A DNA stretch of 64,000 bases from Herbaspirillum sp. LeCh32-8 (GTDB taxonomy: Bacteria > Pseudomonadota > Gammaproteobacteria > Burkholderiales > Burkholderiaceae_D), in contig NZ_JAGIPZ010000003.1 of assembly GCF_017814915.1 (NCBI RefSeq), positions 290,864 through 354,863 on the forward strand, in the 5' to 3' direction. Positions 52,272 through 61,934 of this stretch are shown here, in pieces. Each line of letters starts with the position of its first letter. The first letter of the stretch is position 1. A program made the translations under genes and the position numbers. Below the pieces are notes generated by a model that saw nothing but the letters and a program-made list of their open reading frames with translations, searched no databases and was not told the DNA's origin.

Positions 52272-52952
52272 ATGCACGCCGCCGCCCTGCTCCACCTGCT
52301 GCAGCTGTCCAGTCCGTCGTTGCCGATCGGCGCGTACAGCTATTCGCAGGGACTGGAGGCCGCCATCGAGAACGGCCGCGTGGCCAACGAGGCGGGCGCG
52401 CGCGCCTGGATCGCGCATGCCTTGCATGAAGTGGTGGCGCGTTTTGAAGCCCCCATCTTCACGCGCCTGGTGGATGCCTTCGCCGCGCGCGATGCGCAGG
52501 CGGTGACCCTGTGGACCGAGCGCTTCATCGCCGCGCGCGACACGTCCGAGTTTCGCGCCGAGACGATCCAGATGGGTTACTCGCTGGGCAAGCTGGCGGC
52601 CGACCTGAAGCTGGGCGACCCCGAGCTGCTGGCGATCCTGCAGGCGCAAGCAGAGGTGCCGCTGCCCACCGCACTGGCGTTTGCCACCGTAGCGCTGCAG
52701 GTGCCGCGCGAGGCGGCCGTGCTGGGCATGCTGTTCGCCTGGGCCGAGAACCAGGTGCTGGCCTGCGTGAAGACCGTGCCGCTGGGCCAGGTCGCCGGCC
52801 AGCGCATGCTGCTGTCGCTGCAACCGGAACTGGAGCGCGCCGCCGCGACCGCGCAGACGCTGCAGGACGACGAACTGTCCAACTGGTCACCCGGGTTGTC
52901 GCTGCTGTCGATGCAGCATGAGGTGCAGTACAGCCGCATCTACCGATCCTGA
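52272..52952 (+). CDS. ureF: Urease accessory protein UreF
   Basis: A 226-residue UreF, normal length. Family features are LSSPSLPIGAYSYSQGLEAAIE near the N-terminus and RDTSEFRAETIQMGYSLGKL in the middle. It joins UreD and UreG in the activation complex and gates GTP hydrolysis. It starts 5 bp after ureE. Confidence 0.95.
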   Translation: MHAAALLHLLQLSSPSLPIGAYSYSQGLEAAIENGRVANEAGARAWIAHALHEVVARFEAPIFTRLVDAFAARDAQAVTLWTERFIAARDTSEFRAETIQMGYSLGKLAADLKLGDPELLAILQAQAEVPLPTALAFATVALQVPREAAVLGMLFAWAENQVLACVKTVPLGQVAGQRMLLSLQPELERAAATAQTLQDDELSNWSPGLSLLSMQHEVQYSRIYRS

Positions 52953-52994
52953 TTCCGCAACAATATCGTTCAACATCACCAAAAGACAGAACAC

Positions 52995-53630
<636 letters not shown>

Positions 53631-53709
53631 ATCTGCAGCTCATGCACGCCGCGCCCGTCCATCCAACGATTTCAGCTTAACGATCCGCTTTCTGCACAAG
53701 GAGAAAAAC

Positions 53710-54321
53710 ATGTTTGCACTCTCGACCAAAAACTGCGCCCGCCTCGGCCTGCTGGCAGCGGCCGCACTGGCGACCGGCTCGGCCTTCGCCCACCCGGGCC
53801 ACCCCGGCGCGCACATGGACGCCTCGGCCAGCTTCATGAGCGGCTTCTCGCATCCGTTCTCGGGCGTTGATCACCTGCTGGCGATGCTGGCCGTGGGCCT
53901 GTGGGCGGCGCAAAACAAGCAGCGCGCGCTGTGGGTGCTGCCGCTGGCCTTCCCGTTGATGATGGTGGTGGGCGCCCTGCTGGCCATCGGCGGCATGAGC
54001 CTGCCGGCGGTGGAAACCGGTATTGCCGCCTCGGTCGCGGTGATGGGCCTGTTGATTGCATTCGCGGTGCGCATGCCGCTGTGGGGCAGCACCGCCGTGG
54101 TGTCGCTGTTCGCGCTGTTCCACGGTTTCGCGCATGGCGCTGAACTGCCGCACGGCTCGATGGCCGCGATGTACGGCGCCGGCTTCGTGCTGGCCACCGC
54201 CGTCCTGCATGCGACCGGCCTGATCGTGGGCGTGGTGGCCGGCCAGAAGATGGCCGACCGCGTGGTGCGCATCGGCGGCGTGGGCATTGCCGCCGTGGGC
54301 GCTTATCTGCTGGCGGCCTGA
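53710..54321 (+). CDS. HupE/UreJ family nickel permease
   Basis: A 203-residue membrane protein with a signal-peptide-like N-terminus and about six hydrophobic helices. The family motif HPFSGVDHLLAMLAVGLWA is near residue 50, preceded by a histidine-rich stretch HPGHPGAHMD, and FHGFAHGAELP follows. HupE/UreJ proteins import nickel for hydrogenase or urease; the position right after ureG points to urease. Its 3' end overlaps the convergent glpD gene by 19 bp. Confidence 0.92.
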   Translation: MFALSTKNCARLGLLAAAALATGSAFAHPGHPGAHMDASASFMSGFSHPFSGVDHLLAMLAVGLWAAQNKQRALWVLPLAFPLMMVVGALLAIGGMSLPAVETGIAASVAVMGLLIAFAVRMPLWGSTAVVSLFALFHGFAHGAELPHGSMAAMYGAGFVLATAVLHATGLIVGVVAGQKMADRVVRIGGVGIAAVGAYLLAA

Positions 54322-55892
54322 GGCTCGTCGGCAGTTTGTTGCAGTGAACGCTGGCCGCGCGCGGCCAGCCACGCATCCAGCACGGCCTCGCTTCCCTTGG
54401 GAAAATGCAGGCCGAGCTTGGAGCGGCGCCACAGGATGTCGGCCGCGCTGTTGGCCCACTCGTGACGCAGCAGGTAGTCCACCTCGGCGGCATACAATCC
54501 GCTGAAGATCTCTTCTCCCATCTCTTCCAATTTGTTCCTTCCTTTGAGCAGCACGTGGGTGCGGCTGCCATAGGCGCGCGCGTAACGACGCAGCAACTGC
54601 GGCGCGAGCCAGGCGTATTGTGTTTGCAGACCCTGCACGAAGGCGTCGAACTCGCGCACCGCGCGGTTCTCCGGCGTGGCGGCGAAGAGGTCGCCGCCGG
54701 GCAGGCAGGCGTTGGCGGTCCATGCTTCACGCTGGTTGCCCAGCACCGGCGCGATCATGTCCACGGCTTCTTCAGCCAGCTTGCGGAAAGTGGTGATCTT
54801 GCCGCCGAACACCGACAGCAAGGGCGCGCCCTCGGTGTTCAGGTCGAGCTGGTAGTCGCGCGTGACGGCGGACGCGTCAGCTGCCGCGTCTTCCAGCAGC
54901 GGACGCACGCCGGCATAGGACCAGACAACGTCGGACGACGTGATGGGCTGGTTGAAGTAACGGTTGGACAGGGCGCACAGGTAATCGATTTCTTCCTGCG
55001 AGATAGCGACGTGTTCGGTTGCGCCCCGGTACTCGACATCGGTGGTGCCGATCAGCGTGAAGTCGCGCTCATAGGGAATCGCAAACACGATGCGGCCGTC
55101 GGGGTTTTGGAAGATGTAGGCATGGTCGTGCTCGAACAAGCGCTTGACCACGATATGGCTGCCCTTGACCAGACGCACCGATTTTCTGGAACGCACATGC
55201 GCCGCCTCGCCCAGGAACTGCGCCACCCAGGGACCGGCGGCGTTGACTACGCAGCGTGCGCGCACCTGCACCGCATGGCCGTCGTCGCGGCGCAGCGTAG
55301 CTTGCCATTGTTGGCCCTGACGCTCCAGCGAGTCGCAACGGGTGCGGGTGTAGATCTGCGCGCCCTTGTCGGCGGCATCCATGGCGTTCAACACCACCAG
55401 GCGCGCGTCGTCGACCCAGCCGTCGGAGTAGACGAAGCCGCGCTTGAACTCCGCCTTCAGCGGTACACCGGCGGCGTGACGGCGCAGATCCAGCGCGCGC
55501 GAGCCGGGCAGCAATTCGCGCCGCGCCAGGTGGTCGTACAGGAACATGCCCATGCGGATCAGCCATGCCGGGCGCTGGCCCTTGGCATGCGGCATCACGA
55601 AGCGCAGCGGCCACATGATGTGCGGCGCGCTGCGCAACAGCACCTCGCGCTCGATCAGCGCCTTGCGCACCAGGCCGAACTCGTAGTGCTCAAGATAGCG
55701 CAGACCGCCGTGGATCAGTTTGCTGGACGAGGACGAGGTGTGCGAGGCCAGGTCGTGCTGTTCGCACAGCACCACCGACAGGCCGCGACCGGCGGCGTCG
55801 CGTGCGATGCCGGCGCCGTTGATGCCGCCGCCCACCACCAGGACATCACACTCCAGCGGGAAGGAGACCGATTGTCTGCTCTGTGCATGCAT
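54303..55892 (-). CDS. glpD: Glycerol-3-phosphate dehydrogenase (FAD, membrane-associated)
   Basis: A 529-residue GlpD. The FAD-binding motif is VVGGGINGAGIARDAAGRG (about 16-34). Family segments include SSSSKLIHGGLRYLEHYEF, GTTDVEYRG and SVFGGKITTFRKLAE. It oxidises sn-glycerol-3-phosphate to dihydroxyacetone phosphate and passes electrons to the quinone pool. The start is 13 bp after the stop of the second phosphonate-type permease gene on the same strand, so it is the fifth gene of that operon. No glpF, glpK or glpR is nearby. The start MHAQSRQ was preferred over a GTG 9 bp earlier. Confidence 0.95.
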   Translation of the reverse strand: MHAQSRQSVSFPLECDVLVVGGGINGAGIARDAAGRGLSVVLCEQHDLASHTSSSSSKLIHGGLRYLEHYEFGLVRKALIEREVLLRSAPHIMWPLRFVMPHAKGQRPAWLIRMGMFLYDHLARRELLPGSRALDLRRHAAGVPLKAEFKRGFVYSDGWVDDARLVVLNAMDAADKGAQIYTRTRCDSLERQGQQWQATLRRDDGHAVQVRARCVVNAAGPWVAQFLGEAAHVRSRKSVRLVKGSHIVVKRLFEHDHAYIFQNPDGRIVFAIPYERDFTLIGTTDVEYRGATEHVAISQEEIDYLCALSNRYFNQPITSSDVVWSYAGVRPLLEDAAADASAVTRDYQLDLNTEGAPLLSVFGGKITTFRKLAEEAVDMIAPVLGNQREAWTANACLPGGDLFAATPENRAVREFDAFVQGLQTQYAWLAPQLLRRYARAYGSRTHVLLKGRNKLEEMGEEIFSGLYAAEVDYLLRHEWANSAADILWRRSKLGLHFPKGSEAVLDAWLAARGQRSLQQTADEPQAASR

Positions 55893-55905
55893 GTCGACCA
55901 CCCGC

Positions 55906-56739
55906 TTACAGAACGCGCTTGCGGATCTGCGTCACCACCACTTCGGTGACGATCACGATGGCGAAGATCGAGACCAGCACGGTGGCCACGCGCGGCCACT
56001 GGAACAGGTTCAGCGCGGTGTCCAGCACCATGCCCACGCCGCCGGCGCCGACGATTCCCAGCACCGCGGATTCGCGCACGTTGATGTCCCAGCGCAGCAG
56101 GACGATGGACATGAAGGCCGGCTTCAGTTGCGGCCAATAGCCGTACCAGATCTCGGAAAACTTGCCGGCGCCCGAAGCCTGCAGCGCCTCGATCGGGCCG
56201 CGCGGCATCTGCTCGATGGTCTCGCCGGCCATCTTGCCGACGAAGCCGATGGAGCGGAAGGCGATGGCCAGCGTGCCGGCCAGCGGACCGGGGCCGAAGA
56301 TGGCCAGGAACAGCAGCGCCCACACCAGCGAGTTCACCGAACGGCTGGCCACCAGCACGATGCGGGCGAACAGGTTCAGGCCGCGATGGCGGGTCAGGTT
56401 GGGTGCGACCAGCAGGCCGAAGGGTATCGCCAGTGCGATGGACAACAGCGTGCCCAGGGTGGCGATGTGCAGGGTCTCGATCAGGCCGGCCTTGACGTCG
56501 GTGCCGAAATATTCCCAGTCGATCGGCCACATGCGGCCGAGCATGTCGCTCATCTGTTCCGGCGCGTCGTAGAGGAACTCGGGGATGATCTCGATGTAGC
56601 GCAGCGACTGCACCACGGCGGCGGCGATGAGCAGCCAGACGGCGAAGCGCAGCACGCGCTGCAGCGGCGTGTGGCGCTGCCATTCGCGCTCGGCCGGATT
56701 GCCGATGGCCTGCGGGTTGCGGAGTGCGGTATCAGACAT
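55906..56739 (-). CDS. phnE: Phosphonate-type ABC transporter permease (second PhnE)
   Basis: A 277-residue permease with about six helices. The loop that docks the ATPase is LQASGAGKFSEIWYGYWPQ; family segments are GTLLSIALAIPFGLLVAPN and WDINVRESAVLGIVGAGG. It overlaps the other phnE by 8 bp. A pair of PhnE paralogues forming a heterodimer is common for PhnCDEE systems. The glpD gene follows after 13 bp. Confidence 0.92.
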   Translation of the reverse strand: MSDTALRNPQAIGNPAEREWQRHTPLQRVLRFAVWLLIAAAVVQSLRYIEIIPEFLYDAPEQMSDMLGRMWPIDWEYFGTDVKAGLIETLHIATLGTLLSIALAIPFGLLVAPNLTRHRGLNLFARIVLVASRSVNSLVWALLFLAIFGPGPLAGTLAIAFRSIGFVGKMAGETIEQMPRGPIEALQASGAGKFSEIWYGYWPQLKPAFMSIVLLRWDINVRESAVLGIVGAGGVGMVLDTALNLFQWPRVATVLVSIFAIVIVTEVVVTQIRKRVL

Positions 56740-57529
56740 TGAAGACCTTCTTGACCGAGTTCGCCAGCAGTTCGCCGACGACGATGATGGTAATGATGGT
56801 GACCAGGATGGTGAGTACGAAGTCGTAGTCGAAGCGCTGGAAGGCGGAGAACAACACGCCGCCCACGCCGCCGGCGCCGACGATGCCGACCATGGTCGAG
56901 TTGCGCAGGTTGGAGTCGAGCTGATAGGTGGAGAAGCCGACGAAGCGCGACAGCACCTGCGGCAGCACGCCGAACAGGATCACGTTCATGAACGAGGCGC
57001 CGGTGGCGCGGATGGCTTCGACCTGCTTGATGGAAATCTCTTCGATGGCTTCGGCGAACAGCTTGCCGATGAAGCCGATCGAGGCCACGATCAATGCCAG
57101 CACGCCGGCCAGCGCGCCGAAACCGACTGCCTTCACGAACAGGATGGCGACGATCACCGGGTGCAGCGAACGACACACCGAGACCAGCGCGCGGGCGGGC
57201 CAGGAGATCCAGGCCGGCATCAGGTTGCGCGCGCCCATCAGGCCGATGGGCAGCGAGAACAGGATGCCGAACAGCGAGGCCAGCACGGCGATCTGCAGGG
57301 TTTCCTTGATGCCGTCCCACAGGATGTCGCCCTTGCTCACGTCAGGCGGGAACATGCGGCCGATGAACTTGGCGCCGTTGCCCAGGCCCGAGGAGAAGCG
57401 CTCCCACGAGAAGCCCAGCTGGGTGGCGGCGTAAATCGCGTACAGCACGATCAGCCAGCCGACGATACGCGTGATGAGCTGCGGCTTGAAGGCCAGGCTC
57501 ACGCGTGGAGTATTGTTGAGCGCGCTCAT
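56732..57529 (-). CDS. phnE: Phosphonate-type ABC transporter permease (first PhnE)
   Basis: A 265-residue permease. Features are [19 protein letters not shown] in the middle and [19 protein letters not shown] in the docking loop, then [18 protein letters not shown] at the C-terminal end. It overlaps phnC by 4 bp and the second phnE by 8 bp, so the genes are translated together. Confidence 0.93.
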   Translation of the reverse strand: MSALNNTPRVSLAFKPQLITRIVGWLIVLYAIYAATQLGFSWERFSSGLGNGAKFIGRMFPPDVSKGDILWDGIKETLQIAVLASLFGILFSLPIGLMGARNLMPAWISWPARALVSVCRSLHPVIVAILFVKAVGFGALAGVLALIVASIGFIGKLFAEAIEEISIKQVEAIRATGASFMNVILFGVLPQVLSRFVGFSTYQLDSNLRNSTMVGIVGAGGVGGVLFSAFQRFDYDFVLTILVTIITIIVVGELLANSVKKVFNV

Positions 57530-58296
57530 GCCAGCCAGTCCTCGCCGCCGTAGATCTGCTTGAGGAAATCGTCGGACAGGTTCTCGGCATTGCCGTCGTA
57601 CACCACGTGACCGCCGGACATGCCGATGATGCGGTCGGCGTAGCGCTTGGCCAGTTCGACGTCGTGGATGTTGACGATCACCGGGATCTTCTGCGCGCGA
57701 CCCTGTTCCTTCAACAGCGAGATGATCTCGAAGGAGGTCTTGGGGTCCAGCGAAGAAGTCGGCTCGTCGGCCAGCAGCAGGCGCGGGCGCTGCATCAGTG
57801 CGCGGGCGATGCCCACGCGCTGGCGCTGGCCGCCCGACAATGCGTCGGCGCGCTGGTTGGCGAAGTTGCCCAGGCCGACCGTGTCAAGCAGCTCGAAGGC
57901 GTGGGCGATATCTTCCTTGGCGAAGTTGCGGCGCCATGCGGTCCATGCGTTCACGTAACCGAGGCGGCCGCACAGCAGGTTTTCCATCACCGACAGGCGC
58001 TCCACCAGGTTGTATTCCTGGAACACCATGCCGATGTGGCGACGGCTCTCGCGCAGCGCGCGGCCGCGCAGTTCGGCCAAATTCACGCGCTTGCCTTCGC
58101 TCTCGAACCAGATCGCGCCGCGACTGGGATCGACCAGGCGGTTGATGCAGCGAATCAGGGTCGACTTGCCAGTGCCGGAGGGGCCGATGATGGCGACCAG
58201 GCCGGCGTCGCCGATCTTCAGGTCGATGCCTTTGAGGATGGGGTGGCCGGGCTTGTATTCCTTGACCAGGCCCTGGATTTCGATGGCGTGTGACAT
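57526..58296 (-). CDS. phnC: Phosphonate-type ABC transporter ATP-binding protein PhnC
   Basis: A 256-residue ATPase. Walker A is GPSGTGKST, the signature is [15 protein letters not shown], and Walker B is [12 protein letters not shown]. The PhnC-type insertion [18 protein letters not shown] is present, which sets the family apart from other importers. It follows phnD after a 159-bp gap that carries two stable hairpins. Confidence 0.94.
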   Translation of the reverse strand: MSHAIEIQGLVKEYKPGHPILKGIDLKIGDAGLVAIIGPSGTGKSTLIRCINRLVDPSRGAIWFESEGKRVNLAELRGRALRESRRHIGMVFQEYNLVERLSVMENLLCGRLGYVNAWTAWRRNFAKEDIAHAFELLDTVGLGNFANQRADALSGGQRQRVGIARALMQRPRLLLADEPTSSLDPKTSFEIISLLKEQGRAQKIPVIVNIHDVELAKRYADRIIGMSGGHVVYDGNAENLSDDFLKQIYGGEDWLA

Positions 58297-58349
58297 GCGC
58301 GGAGCTTTCTATCGGTGGTCGGCGCGCGACTGCGGGATGCAGGCGGCCG

Positions 58350-58431
58350 CGGCCCGGGATTGCGCCCGGGCCGTGTTGCTTGTGACGGTGTATTGCGGTT
58401 GCTGCGAAGGCCGCGCCTGATGAGCGCGGCC
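58350..58431. promoter_or_regulatory. Two GC-rich stem-loops between phnD and phnC
   Basis: CGGCCCGGG / CCCGGGCCG (58350-58373) and GGCCGCGC / GCGCGGCC (58409-58431). No T tract follows on the minus strand, so they probably protect the phnD message rather than end transcription. Confidence 0.55.
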
Positions 58432-58455
58432 GGTTGAGGTGTGCTGCTGCGCGGC

Positions 58456-59451
58456 TTACTTCTTGCCGGAATTCTGCTTGTCGTAGGCGGCGCGGTTGAA
58501 GGACTCGCCGGCAGAGTGGGCGACGAAGCGCACCATTTCAAAGTCCTTCTTGTAGTTGATCGGGTAGAAACGGTCAGCGCCGGCGAAGGCCTTCTTCAGT
58601 TCGTCGGTGAAGCGATAGTCGTAGAAGCATTGCAGCATCTTGTCGCGGAACTTCGGCTCCAGGTCGTGCGCGTAGGCGAAGTCCTGGGTGGGGAATTTCT
58701 CGCTGCGCCAGATCACGCGGAAGTTCTCGGCCTTGATCACCCCGCGCTCGACCATACGGTCAAAGACGTCAGAGGCGATGGCGGCGGCATCGTAGTCGCC
58801 GGAGTTCACGCCCAGGATGGACTGGTCATGCTTGCCGGAGAAGATGACCTTGTAGTCCTTGTCCGGGGTCACGCCCAGCTTGGGGAACAGGGCCATCGGC
58901 GCCATGTGGCCGGAGTTCGACGAAGGTGCGGTGTGGGCGACTTTCTTGCCCTTCAGGTCGGTCATCTTCTGGATCGGGCTGTCCTTGCGCACGATCACGT
59001 TGAGCGTGTAGCCCTGGTAACCCTTGGCGTCGCCGATCACGGCGAACGGCACGGCGCCGGCGATGTTCACGGCGAAGTTGGTCGGGCCGGGCGAGAAGCC
59101 GCCGACGTGCAGGCGACCGGAGCGCATCGCTTCGATTTCAGCGGCATTGGACTGCACCTGGAAGAACACCACCTTCTTGGAGGTGCACTGCGACAGGTAG
59201 TCGGTGAAGGGCTTGAAGATCTTGTCGTAGACGGCCGGATCTTCCACCGGGGTGAAGGTGAACACCAGGGTGTTGGGGGTCTTCAGCTTCTTCGGGTCGG
59301 TGGGGGTGTCGGCCGTGAGGTCGTTGTTGGCGTCGCAGTATTGCTGGTCGAGGTCGCCGCGGTTGGGGCAGGTGTCCTGTGCGAAGGCGATCGCCGGCAG
59401 GGCGAGTGCCAGTGCCAGTGCGAGCAGGGTCTTGATCAGACGCTGGGTCAT
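58456..59451 (-). CDS. phnD: Phosphate/phosphonate-type ABC transporter substrate-binding protein PhnD
   Basis: A 331-residue PhnD-family binding protein. Signal peptide MTQRLIKTLLALALALALP..., cleavage after AFA. The mature N-terminus has a cysteine pair (TCPNRGDLDQQYCD) unusual for the family, then NTLVFTFTPVEDPAVYDKIFKPF. Conserved pocket regions are VFFQVQSNAAEIEAMRSGRLHVG and HTAPSSNSGHMAPMALFP. The ligand could be a phosphonate, a phosphate ester or phosphite. The start at MTQRLIK fits the signal; the gene is the first of an operon ending in glpD. Confidence 0.92.
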   Translation of the reverse strand: MTQRLIKTLLALALALALPAIAFAQDTCPNRGDLDQQYCDANNDLTADTPTDPKKLKTPNTLVFTFTPVEDPAVYDKIFKPFTDYLSQCTSKKVVFFQVQSNAAEIEAMRSGRLHVGGFSPGPTNFAVNIAGAVPFAVIGDAKGYQGYTLNVIVRKDSPIQKMTDLKGKKVAHTAPSSNSGHMAPMALFPKLGVTPDKDYKVIFSGKHDQSILGVNSGDYDAAAIASDVFDRMVERGVIKAENFRVIWRSEKFPTQDFAYAHDLEPKFRDKMLQCFYDYRFTDELKKAFAGADRFYPINYKKDFEMVRFVAHSAGESFNRAAYDKQNSGKK

Positions 59452-59579
59452 GCTGTCTCCTGATGGATGGTTTGTGATCATAGTCCGCAGCGGGTGCGGA
59501 GGATGTGCGGGAGTGTAGGCGAGCGCGACAGCTTTTACTATTGCGCGCACGCAGCAAATCCGGGGTTTCCTTGCAGCCG

Positions 59580-59610
59580 GCTTTCTGCAGGCTTTCAATC
59601 TGCTTTCAAT
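59580..59610 (+). promoter_or_regulatory. 11-bp phased direct repeats in the phnD / two-component gap
   Basis: GCTTTCTGC (59580), GCTTTCAAT (59591) and GCTTTCAAT (59602) recur every 11 bp. The last two have the layout of a Pho box (CTTTCAA-N4-CTTTCAA compared with CTGTCAT-N4-CTGTCAT) or of another OmpR-family direct-repeat site. They lie about 140 bp upstream of phnD and 111 bp upstream of the response-regulator gene. A perfect palindrome (59612-59626) follows. Confidence 0.5.
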
Positions 59611-59720
59611 GCCGCGCCTGGCGCGGGATTACCACGCGGCGGGAGCCGCAGCGAGGGCTCGCGCCCGGCCTGGTTTGGCGGTATAAAGGCGACTGCTTAA
59701 CGATAACGACACCGGAGATC

Positions 59721-60404
59721 ATGCATATCCTGCTGGTAGAGGACGACATCGACATGTCGCGCGCCCTGTTTCGCGCGCTGGAGCGGCGCGGCTTCCAGGT
59801 GACACATTGCGCCGACGGCATCAGCGCGCTCTCGCACATCAAGGACGGCGTGGGCGACCTGGTGGTGCTGGACCTGAACATTCCCGGGCTCGATGGCTTG
59901 CACCTGCTGCAGCGTATCCGCTCACAGGAGATCCATACGCCGGTGATCGTGCTGACCGCGCGCGGCGCAGTGGGCGACCGCGTGGTGGGCTTGAATGCCG
60001 GCGCCGATGATTACCTGGCCAAGCCGTTCGACCTGGATGAACTGGACGCGCGTATCCGCGCGCTGTTGCGTCGGCGCAATAATGCCGAGGACAGTTTCCA
60101 GCGTTGCGCCCGCCTGAAGCTGGAGCGCAGCTCGGGCGCCTTCTATTGCGACGACGAGCCGCTGGAGTTCACGCCGCGCGAGCACACTTTGCTCAAGGCG
60201 CTGATCGCCAAGCCGGGCCATGCGGTGACCAAGGAGCGGCTGTTCCGACTGGTGTTTCCGATGGAGGAGAATACCCAGATCGAGGCCGTGGAAGTGGTAG
60301 TGCATCGCCTGCGCAAGAAGTTGATGCCGACCGGCACCGAGATCATGACGCTGCGCGGGCTGGGTTACCTGCTGCGCGAACGCAGCACGCCGGGTGAAGG
60401 CTGA
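59721..60404 (+). CDS. OmpR-family response regulator (TctD-like)
   Basis: A 227-residue regulator. The receiver domain has acidic residues E7-D8-D9, phosphorylation site D51 in VVLDLNIPGLDG, the switch threonine in VLTARG and the lysine in LAKPF. A winged-helix DNA-binding domain follows (ending RGLGYLLRER). The start MHILLVEDD is standard; the long upstream open frame is not supported. It is divergent from phnD and lies 3 bp before its cognate kinase gene. Confidence 0.92.
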   Translation: MHILLVEDDIDMSRALFRALERRGFQVTHCADGISALSHIKDGVGDLVVLDLNIPGLDGLHLLQRIRSQEIHTPVIVLTARGAVGDRVVGLNAGADDYLAKPFDLDELDARIRALLRRRNNAEDSFQRCARLKLERSSGAFYCDDEPLEFTPREHTLLKALIAKPGHAVTKERLFRLVFPMEENTQIEAVEVVVHRLRKKLMPTGTEIMTLRGLGYLLRERSTPGEG

Positions 60405-60407
60405 GCC

Positions 60408-61814
60408 ATGCGCGTGCTGTCTCGTCGCCGCTCGGTGCGCGCCTATCTGCTGGCGTGGATCATCTCGCCGATCGCGCTGTTCATCGTGATCGATTCCTTC
60501 TCTTTGTATCGCAATACGCTGGAGTCGGTGAACACCGCCTATGACCGGATGCTGATCGCCTCAGTGCACTCCATCGGCGACCTGCTGCGCATCGAGAACG
60601 GCGAGCTCAAGGCATCGCTACCCTATGCGGCGCTGGAAATCTACGAAGCGGATTACTCCAGTCGCATGATCTACCGGATCAACGACCTCGACGGCAAGTT
60701 CTTCGACGGCGACGCGGAGTTGCCGGCCTACAAGGGCAAGGCCGACAAAGCGGCTATTTACCCTGCGCTGGCGCGCATCTACGAGGATACGTATAACGGC
60801 GTGCCGGTGCGGGTGGCCGCGCTGTTCCAGCCGGTGGTGACCAATGGTCCGCACGGCGCCGCGCTGGTTCAGGTGGCCGAGACCATGGAGAACCGCAGCG
60901 CCCTGGCGCGCAAGATCTTCTGGGAGACGTTGATACGCCAGGCGCTGCTGCTGGTGGTGATTGTGTCGGTGACACTGTATGTGGTCTCGCGCGCGTTGCA
61001 GCCGGTGGATGCATTGCGGCGCCAGCTTGACGAACGCAGCGCCGACGATCTGTCCCCGGTGGCGCCGCCGATGGCGCCGCGCGAGTTGCAGCCGTTCATC
61101 AATGCACTGAACCAGTTGATGTCGCGGCTGCGCCGCCTGCTCGATCACCAGCAGCGCTTCGTGGCCAACGCTTCGCACCAGCTGCGTACGCCACTGGCGG
61201 TACTGAAGACCCAGCTGCAATCCGGCCTGCGCGGCGATGCGCCGGCGCAGGTGATCCTGGGCGAGATGTCAGACACGGTGGAGCGCGCCACCAACCTGGC
61301 CAATCAGCTGCTGTCGCTGGCCAAGGTGGAGCAGCTGCGCGGACGCGGCGTGCAGGAGGTCTGCGACCTCGGCATGCTGGCGCGCGAGACGGCGGTGGAT
61401 CTCTCGCCGTTGATTGCAGAGAAGAACCTGGACTTCGAGCTCGACGCGCAAAAGGCCTTCGTGATGGGCCACCCGTGGATGGTGGGCGAGCTCATTTCCA
61501 ATCTGCTGCACAACGCCATTCGCCATACGCCCGAGGGCGGCAAGCTGGGCGTGCGTATTCGCAGCGAAGGCATGCAAGCCAGCCTGCTGGTGTGGGACAG
61601 CGGTGCGGGCATTGCTGCGGAGACGATGGAGAATGTGTTCAAGGCGTTTTCTTCCAGCGGCGCTTCGTCCGGTGGGTTGGGGCTGACGATCTGCGGCGAA
61701 ATCGTCGATTCGATGAATGCATCGATACGGCTGGATAACCGCTTCGCGCCTGGTCGCGCCGAATGCGACGGGCTCAATGCGATGGTGATGTTTGCGGCGG
61801 TGACGGCGACATGA
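60408..61814 (+). CDS. Sensor histidine kinase (TctE-like)
   Basis: A 468-residue membrane kinase. The first helix (about 10-35), the extracytoplasmic 2CSK_N-type sensor region (LLRIENGELKASLPYAALEIYE...) and a second helix (about 180-200) are followed by HAMP. The H-box is FVANASHQLRTPLAVLKTQ with H257, the N-box is ISNLLHNAIRHTPEGG, and G boxes are WDSGAGI and GGLGLTICGEI. It forms an operon with the response regulator. The sensor type is that of TctE kinases, which respond to small organic acids, so the signal may not be phosphate. Confidence 0.92.
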   Translation: MRVLSRRRSVRAYLLAWIISPIALFIVIDSFSLYRNTLESVNTAYDRMLIASVHSIGDLLRIENGELKASLPYAALEIYEADYSSRMIYRINDLDGKFFDGDAELPAYKGKADKAAIYPALARIYEDTYNGVPVRVAALFQPVVTNGPHGAALVQVAETMENRSALARKIFWETLIRQALLLVVIVSVTLYVVSRALQPVDALRRQLDERSADDLSPVAPPMAPRELQPFINALNQLMSRLRRLLDHQQRFVANASHQLRTPLAVLKTQLQSGLRGDAPAQVILGEMSDTVERATNLANQLLSLAKVEQLRGRGVQEVCDLGMLARETAVDLSPLIAEKNLDFELDAQKAFVMGHPWMVGELISNLLHNAIRHTPEGGKLGVRIRSEGMQASLLVWDSGAGIAAETMENVFKAFSSSGASSGGLGLTICGEIVDSMNASIRLDNRFAPGRAECDGLNAMVMFAAVTAT

Positions 61815-61934
61815 GTTGCTGACGCGCTGCGGCTTTCTCGCTCACGCGCGCATGACGGATGACAACGGCGCAGTGGGTCGTCCTTGCCGCTTCGTTGTTA
61901 CACTGGCGGCCTGCGTTGATTTACACTTTTTGCC

